This document shows positions 27,701 through 37,345 of a stretch of DNA of 64,000 nt, in pieces (within the stretch, counting starts at the first letter, position 1; each line of letters starts with the position of its first letter). Origin of the DNA: Allolobophora icterica (taxonomy: Eukaryota; Annelida; Clitellata; Crassiclitellata; Lumbricidae); the NCBI GenBank assembly GCA_963556255.1, contig OY744605.1, forward strand, positions 33,877,963 through 33,941,962, given 5' to 3'. The position numbers were made by a program, and so were the translations under genes. The notes beneath the pieces are model-generated. The model was not told the DNA's origin and did not search any database. It worked only from the letters and a program-made list of their open reading frames with translations.

Positions 27701-27896
27701 CATGCATTTTTATTCGTTTTCTGATGCACCAGCAGCAGAAATCTATATAGAATGATTGGTTATGATGAGTGCTATACATACAGGTGTGGAGGCATTCAGT
27801 GATGGCTGTGGCATCGATGAAATATCCGCCACACAAGACACACGTCAGGTGTTCATTGAAAGATTGTACGAGAATCTTACGTCTTGTTTCATCCAT
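17689..27896 (-). CDS. BMI1: Polycomb RING-finger protein, BMI1/MEL18 (PCGF4/2) class
   Basis: Minus-strand exons are 27782-27896, 25288-25384, 24580-24635, 23406-23453, 21894-21999, 21366-21423, [one unplaced], 19336-19416 and 17689-18420. All have GT/AG borders and matching phases. Residues 19-57 form a C3HC4 RING (C19, C22, C35, H37, C40, C43, C54, C57) with the BMI1-like [10 protein letters not shown] and [14 protein letters not shown]. Next come [13 protein letters not shown] and EIKRRKEF. The RAWUL end reads [16 protein letters not shown] and then [12 protein letters not shown]. The first RAWUL strands (about 25-30 residues) are missing from the placed exons. The 243-residue last exon is Ser/Pro-rich, with a basic KKIKQE segment and a C-terminus IKTEVL; both fit the sumoylation pattern. 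Family role: partner of RING1 in Polycomb repressive complex 1 (H2A ubiquitylation, nuclear). At least 430 residues, longer than vertebrate BMI1 (about 326) because of the tail. MDETRRKIL at 27,896 is the preferred start; an in-frame ATG lies 24 nt upstream. Confidence 0.93.
18960..19245 (+). mobile_element. LINE 3'-end fragment in PCGF intron
   Basis: Degenerate plus-strand coding traces ([11 protein letters not shown] in one frame) match the conserved W-F-G-H-V region near the C-terminus of many jockey/CR1-type LINE ORF2 proteins. They are followed by ACAAATGGCTGGTGTCAGG and a GAT-rich tail. The same tail occurs at 44,751-44,812 and, inverted, at 55,930-55,970. Several stops and frameshifts make it inactive. 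Confidence 0.65.
19490..19690. repeat. CAC/CAT-rich trinucleotide-type repeat
   Basis: Imperfect CACCAT, ATC and ACCACAA units in the intron upstream of the last PCGF exon. Long ORFs over it are low-complexity artefacts. Confidence 0.8.
19975..20620 (-). mobile_element. CR1/L2-like LINE reverse-transcriptase fragment, interrupted
   Basis: Minus-strand traces read ISSNSLRL, then a degraded K-T-x-x-V-W-L-G segment, then [20 protein letters not shown] and TFAEYEK. This is the C-terminal part of a CR1/L2-type reverse transcriptase, where N-R-L-x-L-N-P-x-K-T-E-F-x-W-L-G and L-G-V-x-x-D-x-x-L-x-F are conserved. The frame is broken several times. A 185-bp hAT-like MITE (20,367-20,551) splits the copy. 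It lies in a PCGF intron. Confidence 0.75.
20367..20551. mobile_element. hAT-like MITE, 185 bp, nested in LINE
   Basis: Termini CAGGGACGTATCTAG and, read from the right, CAGGCACGTAACTAG match at 13 of 15 positions. The exact 8-bp duplication TTCAACCA flanks it at 20,359-20,366 and 20,552-20,559. The interior consists of two AAGCCCCCCCC-type blocks. It is inserted into the LINE fragment, so it is younger. Confidence 0.88.
20771..20836 (-). other. weak candidate for the missing PCGF exon
   Basis: A pyrimidine-rich acceptor (ttttccattccag) on the minus strand precedes 22 open codons reading [19 protein letters not shown] and SLE. They end at gtgaac, in phase 0 on both sides as required. YWRS...MLHRSF lines up loosely with the RAWUL opening Y-x-R-C...H-L-x-K-F, but it is about nine residues too short and the key Cys is absent. 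I regard it as a lead only. Confidence 0.2.
21047..21309. mobile_element. MITE of the GGCGGCGATC family, copy 1
   Basis: It begins GGCAGCGATCTTGTTTGACA a few bases inside the left end and finishes with GGATCGCCGCC. The ends are therefore inverted versions of GGCGGCGATC. An imperfect 8-bp duplication, ACACGAGG/ACACGAAG, flanks it at 21,039 and 21,310. The interior has G-runs and C-runs and no ORF. It stops about 57 bp from the PCGF exon at 21,366-21,423, close to its splice donor. Related copies are at 35,408, 35,701 (inverted) and 45,553. Confidence 0.8.
22077..22105. repeat. short TTCC microsatellite
   Basis: Several consecutive TTCC units in a PCGF intron, just upstream of exon 5 in the gene's orientation. 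Confidence 0.85.
24726..24787. repeat. CAGA microsatellite
   Basis: About 15 uninterrupted CAGA units in a PCGF intron, just upstream (in gene orientation) of exon 3. Confidence 0.95.
25735..26260. repeat. ATGT and TA-rich simple repeats
   Basis: Tetranucleotide ATGT runs near 25,736-25,795 and several TA runs between 26,070 and 26,220, in the largest PCGF intron region. No exon is seen here. Confidence 0.8.
27040..27450. repeat. ATAC-type and TCTG-type repeats
   Basis: Imperfect CATA/ATAC tetranucleotides from about 27,055 to 27,290, then TCTG/TCCG runs at about 27,390-27,445. It lies in the first coding intron of the PCGF gene, about 330 bp from exon 1. Confidence 0.85.
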
Positions 27897-28102
27897 TGTT
27901 GCACGACAAACTGAAACCATTCACAAAACACACACCTAATTATAGCCTACGCACACTACGCAGGCCTAATCATACGCACACTATACGTAACTATGCGCAC
28001 ACTACGTAACCCTGCGCACTGTATACGTAACCACGAGCTCACTGCGTAACCATACGCTACAGCTAATATTTTCAAATGAATTGCCTTCTAATCTAATTTA
28101 CA

Positions 28103-28147
28103 GACTGTAGCGCCGTTACCGTGATGAACGGTAACGGCGCTACAGTC
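28103..28147. repeat. perfect 18-bp inverted repeat (hairpin)
   Basis: GACTGTAGCGCCGTTACC at 28,103-28,120 and its exact reverse complement at 28,130-28,147 flank a 9-base loop, gtgatgaac. Directly after it, GTTACCGTTCATCAC repeats parts of arm and loop in inverted form. It lies about 200 bp upstream of the PCGF start codon. It could be a cruciform-prone site or the remains of a palindromic element. A regulatory role is only a possibility. Confidence 0.9.
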
Positions 28148-28199
28148 GTTACCGTTCATCACTCCTTTCATTATGTCATCACCCCTTTCATTACCGATG

Positions 28200-29490
28200 G
28201 GCAGTGAAAGGGGCGATGGGCTTTTCAAGTGCAATTGTAGTCTAAATCAAAATGTGCTGGAGAAGCTATAGGTCGAAATCCGATATGTGGCCGAAGTTAG
28301 GCTGCAGTGGGTAAACGTAAATTCATTTTTCTTCGAAGCAATCTGATTACAAAGACAGCATTGTCATGGCGCCGACGACTACACTGGGGTTTACCCATCC
28401 AATCCCATGCGTCACCTTAAACTTTCATTAATGGGGCCTACTGTTTGAGATTGTCCCTGCATGCCTTCTATGTGATCTTCTGTGTGATCTGCTTCTTACT
28501 GAGCACCTATTTGCACAGTGGAATGCGCCATGAGTCGATGTTTGCAGATTCTCTACCTATCTTCCAATCCTCGTGAAAGTAAACCACCGTGGCTGAGAAT
28601 TTGACTAAAGCAACTTAGAACTTCGCACTCATCAGTTTCTAATCATCCATTACCTTTTGTTTGCAGAGTGGATCCGATGCTAGATTGTACCTTCTTCTTT
28701 GCGGATCAGTTTCACATTTCGTCCGCTCTGCAATTGGCTATCTTCTGAGAATTTAAATTCTCGAAACTTTCTTTGCCAACGGCTGGTATAATCTAAATCG
28801 CCGAAATTTATTGCAACTACTCCCTTATTTCTATTTCATCAGCAACTGCCAGTATTAATCTGTCTGCTATTCTTTCAATTTTTACTGCAACTGCTCGCCT
28901 TGTGTTTCTTATGCGACCCACAAGTGAACAGTCCTTATACTTAGTTGCTAATGCTATGTGTCCGAAATGACTTTAAAGTTCTCACCCTTTGTCGCTAGAA
29001 CTTTAAACGGTCAGTTTTCTTCTGGTCAGCTATATACAGCTTCCTGTTCAACTCGCTTATGTCGTTCTCAACGCGTTGCCGACCTAAGTGACCTGGTCAT
29101 GCCACAGGTCATGACCTCTCGAGCGCGTCATATAATCTGAGCCCTGATTGGTCCAGTAGAACCGCCTTTCTCTTCCTCTTCGCGCTATCCTTTGCGGATG
29201 ATGTGATGGGTACGTGGGAGTAGGCCTACTGTACAGAAGGTCTTCCCTCGTCTTTTAAAACCAATTGCATCATTGTTTAACAAGTCCCGATATGGAATCA
29301 ACTCTGGGTAGTTCTACAATAGACGCTATATAAATTTCACTATACGTTTCATTTTGAACCTAAGCTTTCCTTGTGACAATTTTTCTCTCTAAACACACGC
29401 GATGTATATAATTTCAGATAGCAACTTAAGAGCTATACACGATAAAGGCCCAATAAATACCATTGTCTAGACATCGCGGCGTAATTGTAA
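28200..29490. other. upstream of PCGF, nothing recognised
   Basis: This probably includes the upstream and promoter side of the PCGF gene. I cannot point to a specific core promoter motif. No repeat family or exon is recognised. Confidence 0.4.
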
Positions 29491-29499
29491 CTAGTAACA

Positions 29500-30140
29500 T
29501 CTAGGCCTATTGCGCTGGTGTCCGAAGCATAAGACATCAACCGATGGCAAACCAAAACCAAGTCGTAATCTCGTCAATATCCAGTCAAGATCAGTCCGTA
29601 AGACAGAGAGGCAGCCTATAATGGATAAGTGATTTGAAACGGGTAGTTTTAAGTTGTGAACGAAATGACACAAGCGACTGAACAGAGCGCACAGACACAG
29701 ACACAGGGAGAGAGTTCCCAAAAGTAGGTCCAGCAACCGAGAAAGCTGGTTCACCAAGAACAGTTCTTAATTTAAGTGTGACCAGACAAAGATAATCAGA
29801 TGACCTCGTTGAATAACGGTAAGTCTGGGGAATAAGAACTAATTTTAAGCTTTGTGGCTGGCCAGAGTTACAAGCCTTATAAACTATCGGCTCTAATTTG
29901 AAACTAGGCCTAATTCTTTGCTGAACAGGGAGCCAATGCAAAGATTTAAGGACAGAGGTTATATGTTCAAATTTTGATGTATTCGTTATGGTTCTAGCCA
30001 AAGAGTGCTGAACTTTCTGCAGCTTCAGTAGGCCCTATGTTTGACATTTTGATACCAGTAAGAAGCGAGTTACAGTAATCTAGGTAACTGGAAACCAATG
30101 CATTTGCCTGAGATATCCTTGCAGACATCGGCACATAGCG
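29500..30140 (-). mobile_element. CR1/L2-like LINE, C-terminal RT region and 3' end
   Basis: Minus-strand translation contains HITSVLKSLHWLPVQQRI, followed by F-K-L-E-P-I-V-Y-K-A, RSSDYLCL, AFSVAGPTFGNSLP and FRSQLKT. This is the standard closing region of CR1/L2/Rex-type ORF2 proteins (H-W-L-P-V-x-x-R-I, A-x-x-x-W-N-S-L-P, F-K-x-x-L-K-T-x-L-F). Stops are present, so it is dead. A second, more decayed copy in the same orientation is at 53,160-53,525. Confidence 0.85.
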
Positions 30141-30518
30141 CATAATGCTGCGTATGTCACGAATGAACATTTAAAGTGGGTCTTTAATACTATACTTAAT
30201 CAATTCACTGAACAATGAGCAGGACCAAGCCTATAGATCGCTGTGAAAAGCGTGTATGTGTGCAGTGTGCACTTTGTTGTCTTGGCCACACTACACGTAC
30301 TCACGCATACTGTTTCGTGAGTCTGTCTGAAAGGAATTGTCTTCCTGCGCTGAATTGTCCAACTGCACTAAAAATTTCTAATATGAACTCAGTTTAAAAT
30401 GGACTTCAATCTTCAAGCTTCTTTTTCTCCTGCATCTCTCTATTGCTTCTGTCTCTTTAGACTTTGACGTTAACGCCTTTTGCGGATGTTCTTGATTTGT
30501 TCAGATCTCTTGGCCAGC

Positions 30519-30850
30519 CATGTGTACAGCGCTCGTAAGAGATTCTTAAAATGCGCTCTATAAAAGCCCAGCTACATACAGACATATTTACACAACCTAT
30601 ATAATTTGTTCATACGTAGCGGTCCTCTCCTTAACATGATTCTCATGCTAAGGAACGTAATTAGCATGCATCATGCATGCCGGTCATGTTTACAGCGCTT
30701 GTAAGAGATTCTTAAAATGCGCTCAATTAAAGCCCAGCTACATACATTCATATTTACACAACCTATAATTTATAATTTGTTCATACGTAGCGGTTCTCTC
30801 TTAAAATTTATTCATATGCTAAGGAATATTAGAATGCATCAAATATTGGT
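30519..30850. repeat. tandem duplication, 166-bp unit x2
   Basis: Two adjacent copies start at 30,519 and 30,685. Each opens with CATGTxTACAGCGCT and shares AAGAGATTCTTAAAATGCGC, GCCCAGCTACATACA, TTTACACAACCTATA and GTTCATACGTAGCGG, with a few small indels and substitutions. No coding content is recognised. Confidence 0.9.
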
Positions 30851-31029
30851 AATAGACCTGTCATGAATCAAGTGTAGGTTACCTGTGTTTTCAATGCACG
30901 AACAGTATCACCTTCGCTCTGCAAGACGCAAAACCGTTTATGTCGGTCGGTCACTCTTCGCTTCCAAGAATAGCAAATCTCCTTGAAATTGTATAGTAGT
31001 AGGCCTACAGGAAGACGAGCGAAGCCAAG

Positions 31030-31640
31030 CTAACTTTTCCTGCGATCACCAGATCTTACAGTTATGAATGCCTGCGACTGGTCTATTAAACTGAGGGCCT
31101 TCTGTTGGAGTTCCTTAACATTTAAGCCGATATCTTTTGAATTCGAGGCTCTCTTTTGTTGAAAACCCTCGTTGAGACATCTCACGCCACGGCCCCCACC
31201 GTCCCCACGCACCCCTCGCTGGCCGGGCCATTCGCTCTCCCTCGCCCCACTGTCTGTCCAAGTACGAATTAGGTGCTAAGGTAGGTTCTCCTTTCACGGA
31301 GAACAGACGGCGCGTATAGACCATCGACTTTACTACCATTCACGCTAATGGGGTTCGTCATAAAATTATACAAATTCGCCTCGATGCGGCCCTTCATCAG
31401 GGCCTCTAATTGCCGCAGATCAAAGGCGGCCATTGATGGAGATATTCCGTTACATACACCAGTCGTCCCCTTAATTCTATTGAAGTCAGTCCGTCGTACT
31501 TTAGGTCGAAAGCATTTGTACATAATGACGTGTCCTTTTGGCCAACGAACCCACCGCGGTTTCCAATACGGGAGGCAGATGAAAGGAGGATTGACGCGAG
31601 GAATTTCCAAGACAGTAGGAAACTACATTTCACCTACTGT
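31030..31640 (-). other. overlapping ORFs, origin unrecognised
   Basis: Several minus-strand ORFs of 60-113 codons overlap in different frames and are rich in R, G and K (for example 31,269-31,610). The segment is GC-richer than its surroundings. No domain, splice pattern or element end is visible. It could be a decayed mobile-element ORF or chance. Confidence 0.2.
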
Positions 31641-31679
31641 GCTAAAGAGCATCGGATGCTCACATCTAGAAAGTTCAGG

Positions 31680-33125
31680 TATTTGCCTGTTAATGAATCA
31701 ATCAATCACCACAATCTTATTCAATCAATATAGCCAGCACTTTTACTTGTCAGCGACCATCCATTGATTTCTCGGAAAGTATTACGGCTGCGCTACACGA
31801 ATACATGGTTTTAGATGAGCTTAGAACCTGCATTGAAGATTCCACAGAGGTGTATTGTTATCTAGACATAGGACAGCCGTTGTTACCATCGCTTGATGTC
31901 AAAGACAATAGTTTACATTTCACCGAGTCCAACTGATAGGTGTCTTGGACGCCTAACACGTCGGTCTAACGCCTGCCCTCTCTGGTCTAAACTTCTGACT
32001 GAATCAGCAGAATACGTCAGAAGAAGTAAATGGAAGAAGAATCGTCATTGTAACTGTAGTTTTAATTTTCAATTTTTAAGCATTTATATAGCGCATGCTA
32101 TGGATCTCTAAATGGCTCTGCAGCATATTAAGTAATAGCTGAGTCGTAGATTATAGTCTATATAGGCCTACTGTTAAGACCTTGTGCATTGTGCTCTACA
32201 GTCTACACTCTGTAACTTCTTGGGGCTGGTACCAGAGGCCCTGAAGCTTTATCTTCATTAGTTTCATGGTAGATCCGCCTCTGGGCAAGAACAATAAAGA
32301 GCCTGTTGAGCATAAAATAGAAAAAATCAATGAAATGGAAAAGTGACCATATGTGAATCTTCTAAACAAGTCGTTGGATGATTGCATTAATTTGAAATTT
32401 CGTCCGTCAGTTGTTGTGCAGTTCAAGAGTCGCGCAGACTAATTCTGGAGAATAAAGCCTCCTAAATTCAGTAAATTTCCAGACTAATTACATTACAAAA
32501 TCCTCGCAGTGGATGGGACACGAGGGCTACGGGATTGAATCCTCTGTAACAACTAACAATGTTCTATCTGCGTAAGGTTGATTCTAAGTAGAATTGTCCA
32601 GTAAAATGACCAAGGTGACAGCGTTACATTGCATGACACATAGCTGTCCAGTAACTGCCCATCATGAAACATACCTGTCCAATGACTGTCCAACTGACCG
32701 AGTCTAATCTCGGGATAGTGATGCTTTAGAAGAGGATCGTCACTGAGACGAAACAATAGACGCCTGCAGCTTCGATCAGAAGTTTGTAATGTAATCAGTC
32801 TGACAATACACCCACATTTTTTTAAAGTTTAGCTTATCGAAATTTAGTTTTTAAATTATTGTAGACGGGATACAATCGCCTTCATATAATTCCCTGCAAC
32901 AACTATAGTAGGACGTGGATTGTACTGCAAGAGGCGTCAGCCTATTTGTCTCAATCCTCATCTCCATCAGTTCCTCTGGCGGACGAAAATGAGGTGGATG
33001 AAAGCAACAGGAGGAAGACAGAGAGATAGAAGTACTCGAAAACGAGTTCAGGCTGAGATAGACAGACTTTCAGCGATAGGCAGCAGGTTACACCGACAAT
33101 CTCCCATTCGGTTCTTGTGAATTTG
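31680..33125. other. intergenic, nothing recognised
   Basis: No supported gene, RNA or mobile element. ORFs are short and of mixed composition. Confidence 0.4.
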
Positions 33126-33129
33126 TTAG

Positions 33130-33240
33130 CATCGTCAGCGTACTCATCAGCAGTAGCAGCAGCAGCAAGAGCAGCAGGGCGCCTGGCATCAGCAGCAGGA
33201 CAAGCAGCAACAGCAGCAGCAGCAGGGCACCTGGCATCCG
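33130..33240. repeat. imperfect CAG/GCA repeat
   Basis: Interrupted AGCAGC and GCAGCAGGGC units. Poly-Leu, poly-Ala and poly-Cys ORFs over it come from the repeat and are not genes. Confidence 0.9.
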
Positions 33241-33584
33241 CACGTAGTCGGACAAGGAGCAGCAGCAGCTGGTGCAATTGAATCGCCATTCCATTCCATT
33301 TCCATAGATTGCTCTGATTGAAGCTCCAATCGCATATCCATGTCGCCTTCGCAGCCGAGTGTTGCCGTCGTCACAGCCCTGCTGTCACCGCCGCCAACGC
33401 TCTCCCTACCTCCTCCTCCTCCTCTCCAGCGGTGGCGGCGTCGGGCGGGTGGGCGGCGGTGGCGGCGTAGGGTTTAAACCCCACGACGACGACAATTCTA
33501 TCAGCATGCATCACCGTCGCTCTGAACCAGATGCAAATTACGCATAAAAGATCACGACGACGTGACCAACATACTAAACACACC

Positions 33585-33587
<3 letters not shown>

Positions 33588-33667
<80 letters not shown>
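33588..33667. repeat. TA microsatellite, about 80 bp
   Basis: Uninterrupted TA dinucleotides. More TA-rich sequence follows to about 33,725 and again near 33,895-33,945. Confidence 0.97.
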
Positions 33668-33669
<2 letters not shown>

Positions 33670-34104
33670 CATTTGTATATACATATTACGTATATGCATA
33701 TATGTACGTATTATATTTATATATCCATAAGAGCCCGGCATGTTAGACCAAGTTGTGATCATTAATGTATTTATTTATGTATAATTCATAAATATATGTG
33801 TGTACTAATGAAAGTTGTTTGTTTTCTCTACGATACGAGTAGGCTTATATGGACATCGACACAACAGGACATTTTCTGCGCTGAATAGGGCCTATATCTT
33901 ATATATGTGTATTTTATGTATATATTTTATATGTTTATATATAGATGCGTGAGATGACTTAGTTTTCGATTTAAGATGTCGAACAAGATGTGCGTTTGAT
34001 TTCTTTGTTTTGGGTGACTGTGGCACCGAACAAAAGGTCGGCCAAGAAATGTCGGTCTATTGATCGCACGCGAATGATGGCCTCTCTTCTGCAGTAGCCT
34101 CCAG

Positions 34105-34206
34105 TCCTCGTAACGATCTTCTCCTCCTCTACCTCCTCCTTCTCTACTCCTCCTCCTCTTCCTCCTCCTCCTCGTCCTCCTCGTCCTCGTCTTCCTCCTC
34201 CTCCTC
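34105..34206. repeat. CCT-rich tract
   Basis: Imperfect TCC/TCT tract (polypyrimidine on the plus strand). The Arg/Gly-rich minus ORF over it is low complexity. Confidence 0.85.
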
Positions 34207-35164
34207 AAGCTTTCAAAGTCATTTGCCATATTTTATGGACAGAGTCCGTTGCTGCCTCGATTTCTTCTCGGTCAGACCAATCAGCTCTTCTGGTTAAACG
34301 ATATTCGGACCAATGAATCTCTGACCTCTTGCACAATAAACACTGAAAACAATTAACGACACTGAAACTAAATTAAAATAACTAAATTATTGTTTTTATT
34401 ATTAAAATAAAAAAATTATTTATAGTAGCTGAAAAAGTGCCGGAACGCCGTTCCGGCGCGCTCCGGCTGAAAAAAGCACTGGAACTAACCCTCCCCTTCT
34501 CTGCGGACGTTCTTTGTGGAGAACTGCTATTACCTAATATTCCTGTTCCTCCTCCTTAGACTATCTGTTGGGAACAGGTCTTTAATTGAACTTGTACATG
34601 CATCAACGCGGTCTGGTCTGTTTTTGAATTTGGCTCAGGTCCATTCATTTTACCTGGTCTGCGGTGCAGCTATTTATAATTCCGTCATAGATGCTGCCCC
34701 TTTATTCTCACATTAAAACAAACCATTAGCTCTGCGTCCATTACTTTTTCATCTGCTCATATATACTGTCATTGCTCTTAATTTGACCTGGCTTCATGCA
34801 GCATATTGATATGTGAGCATTCATTTGTTATTCCCAAACCTTTCTTATCCCGAATGAACCTCGATGGAATGGATACGGTCCTGAACTTGCTTTTCTGCTT
34901 AGGTCACAAAAAACCCACTGCATGGGTTCAGTTCACCCGATCCGGCATCCAGGTCCTTTCAGGGTCTGACAGACTCTATCCTCTCTGGAAACAAAGAGGG
35001 TTTTACCTGCATTCTTTTATCGAGCAATGTCCCGAGCTCCCTGCGATTGATTTTTTTTAGTATATTTCAGTAACTGTTCGAATATCTAATTTCTTCCTCT
35101 TCTGACTACTTTAATATTCACGTGGCTGTAGCTAATCACTGCTCTCCAGCATTTTTCAGATCAT

Positions 35165-35690
35165 TTGTCATTTACTAAATATTTGACTTTCCATTTAAAC
35201 CGTCAACAAATTGCAAACAACTCTTGCAGAAGTTCACAACTTATCTTTTTCTTACATAACAAAAGCTGCCACCGTGACACCAATCTTGCATCTGTTATAA
35301 AAGACTGCTTTGAATTACAGGGTCCACTCATTACGTTAAGTTTCAATTTTTCGTTGAATGAAGAATCCTTGCCATCTGCATTTGCTCATGTAATAACACA
35401 CGCTCTGACTGGCGGCGATCTTGTATGACAGGTGGGGGGGGGGGTGACACGGGACACTTTTGAACTGATCTGGTCAAAAAAGGTGAAAAAATTCGTTGAA
35501 CTTTTCTAGTGTCTCTTTGAAATTGGGAGAGGGGGAGACAACTCTATAGTGTTCCCCCCACTCTAAAAGGTGGGGTCTTGTCCCCTCGACCCCCGGGATC
35601 GCCGCCCAAGTACGCTCTGCTAAAACACTTCTCTCGGCCTCTGTCTTATTATGATTCGTCTTAACTTTGAAGTTTGCTTTGAAATTCTTG
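35165..35690 (+). mobile_element. probable LINE fragment, interrupted by MITE
   Basis: Plus-strand text PLITLSFNFSLNEESLPSAF, then AHVITHAL and, beyond the inserted MITE, LLKHFSRPLS resembles the linker ahead of the reverse transcriptase in CR1/L2 LINEs (P-L-I-x-x-I-x-N-x-S-L...P-x-x-F-K-x-A-x-V-x-P-L-L-K). Conservation is low and the call is tentative. The MITE at 35,408-35,611 splits it. Confidence 0.35.
35408..35611. mobile_element. MITE of the GGCGGCGATC family, copy 2
   Basis: Ends are ACTGGCGGCGATC and, from the right, ACTTGGGCGGCGATC. The exact 8-bp duplication ACGCTCTG flanks it at 35,400-35,407 and 35,612-35,619. The interior has GACAGGTGGGG, TGAACTGATCTGGTCAAAA and GGTGGGGTCTTGTCCCC, shared with copy 1. 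No ORF. Confidence 0.9.
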
Positions 35691-35700
35691 AACCGGTAGC

Positions 35701-35916
35701 CAGAGGCGGCGATTCCGAAGGGGTGGAGGGGGACAAGACCCCCACCTTTAACACTGGGGGGGGGGCATAGTATACAGTTGTTCCCCGAATTTAGAAAACA
35801 CCCTAAAGGTAAAAAAATAATTCACCTCTGTTTTGACCAGATCAGTTCAAAACTCTTTTTTTTACCAGATCAGTTCAAACGTGTCCCCCACCTGTCAAAC
35901 AAGATCGCCGCCTGTG
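35701..35916. mobile_element. MITE of the GGCGGCGATC family, copy 3 (inverted)
   Basis: Ends are CAGAGGCGGCGATT and, from the right, CACAGGCGGCGATC. An imperfect duplication, CCGGTAGC/CCGGCAAC, flanks it. Its sequence is the reverse of copy 2, which ends only 89 bp away. The pair could form a long hairpin in RNA or single-stranded DNA. Confidence 0.85.
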
Positions 35917-36691
35917 CCGGCAACTATGAATCCTATGGAACTTCAACTGTCTCCGTGGATTGGCTGAGGCCATATAGAGGTATGGATTAACGGAAACCTT
36001 TGGAATGTCTCATGACTGCGCAATGATGGGAGCTGTGGCACAAACCAAGGCAGAAGCAGAAGCACAGGGATCGAGTGGGAATGGTCTATCCGATCGCATG
36101 CATTGTTGATAAGCCTGAGCTTAACATGTTTATTGTGTGGCTATGGCGTTTTATACAATCCAAGTTAACTAATTAGGCGTACGTAAGTGAACTTTAATTT
36201 AGTAAAACGCAAAAATTCACAGACTCTTATAGCGATTTGCGCTGTCAATGTGAGAGGTCAACATTTCTAGGTCAAGGTCATTACAAATATTAGAAAGCGT
36301 TGACAATCTGCATCCTTGTTTAATTGTAAAGGTAATTGGACATTTATATAGTGCCGCTCACGAGCAAAACAAATCAGAGGTGCTCAGTTGAGCTTGATAG
36401 ACTACAATCCGCCATTCTTGCTGTTCAAAATGACATCAAGCGCCCCGCAGATAAAGGTTGGGGTGACATCACTTGCTCTTCTTGACTTGTCCGCTGTTTT
36501 TGTATTGTGGACCCATCTATTCTTTTACATCGTCTCCGGCATTGTTTTGGGGCTTTGGTCCCGTCCTAAATTGATTGCTATAGGTTGTATCCACTCGACC
36601 AATTATTAAATGGTAAGTATTATTCTAGTAGTTTATTGACATATGGTGTCCCGCATGCAGGGTATTGTGCTTGGTCCTCTTTTGTAGGGAT

Positions 36692-36901
36692 ACGGACAAT
36701 TCGCCCCACCCCACAATTCGCCCTCGGAAGATTCGCTCCCCAACTTTCGTCCCCATAATTTTCGTCCCTGGAAACTCCGCCCAACACCCAGGAAATATAG
36801 AAATAAAACACAACACATTTGTTGAATTAATAAAGAAGTTCAGTGTAAAGTTTACTGTGACGTAAATGACACAACACGTAGAATTTCGGGGCGAAAAGTC
36901 C
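36692..36901. mobile_element. possible MITE with CGGAC..TTCGCCCC ends
   Basis: The left end reads CGGACAATTCGCCCC. The right end, read inverted, is CGGACTTTTCGCCCCG. Between them are repeated ATTCGCCC/TTCGTCCC units (36,700-36,780) and AT-rich filler. No clear target duplication was found, so the boundaries are approximate. Confidence 0.45.
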
Positions 36902-36985
36902 GCAAACCCTTTTATTTGCACTTTATACCACATCAGTGGTCACTTAACTCGACAATCATTCACTTGGACAATATGCATGCCTTTA

Positions 36986-37345
36986 GTATGCATGTATGTA
37001 TGTATGCATGCATGTATGTATGTATGTATGTATGTATGTATGTATGTTGTATGTATGTATGTATGTATGTATGTATGTATGTATGTATGTATGTTGTATG
37101 TATGTTGTATGTATGTATGTATGCATGTATGTATGTATGTATGTATGTATGTATGTATGTATGTATGTATGTATGTATGTATGTATGTATGTATGTATGT
37201 ATGTATGTATAATTATGTACAGTGTATGTATATATGTATGTATTATGTATATATATGCATGTATGCATGCATGTATGTATGCAAGCATGTATGTATATTA
37301 TATACATACAAACATGCATGCATACATACATACATATATATATAG
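36986..37345. repeat. ATGT microsatellite, about 350 bp
   Basis: Long GTAT/ATGT array with occasional TTGT and GCAT variants. After 37,300 it switches to the complementary ATAC form, making a partial inverted repeat. Met-Tyr-Val-Cys and Ile-His-Thr-Tyr ORFs come from the array. Confidence 0.97.
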
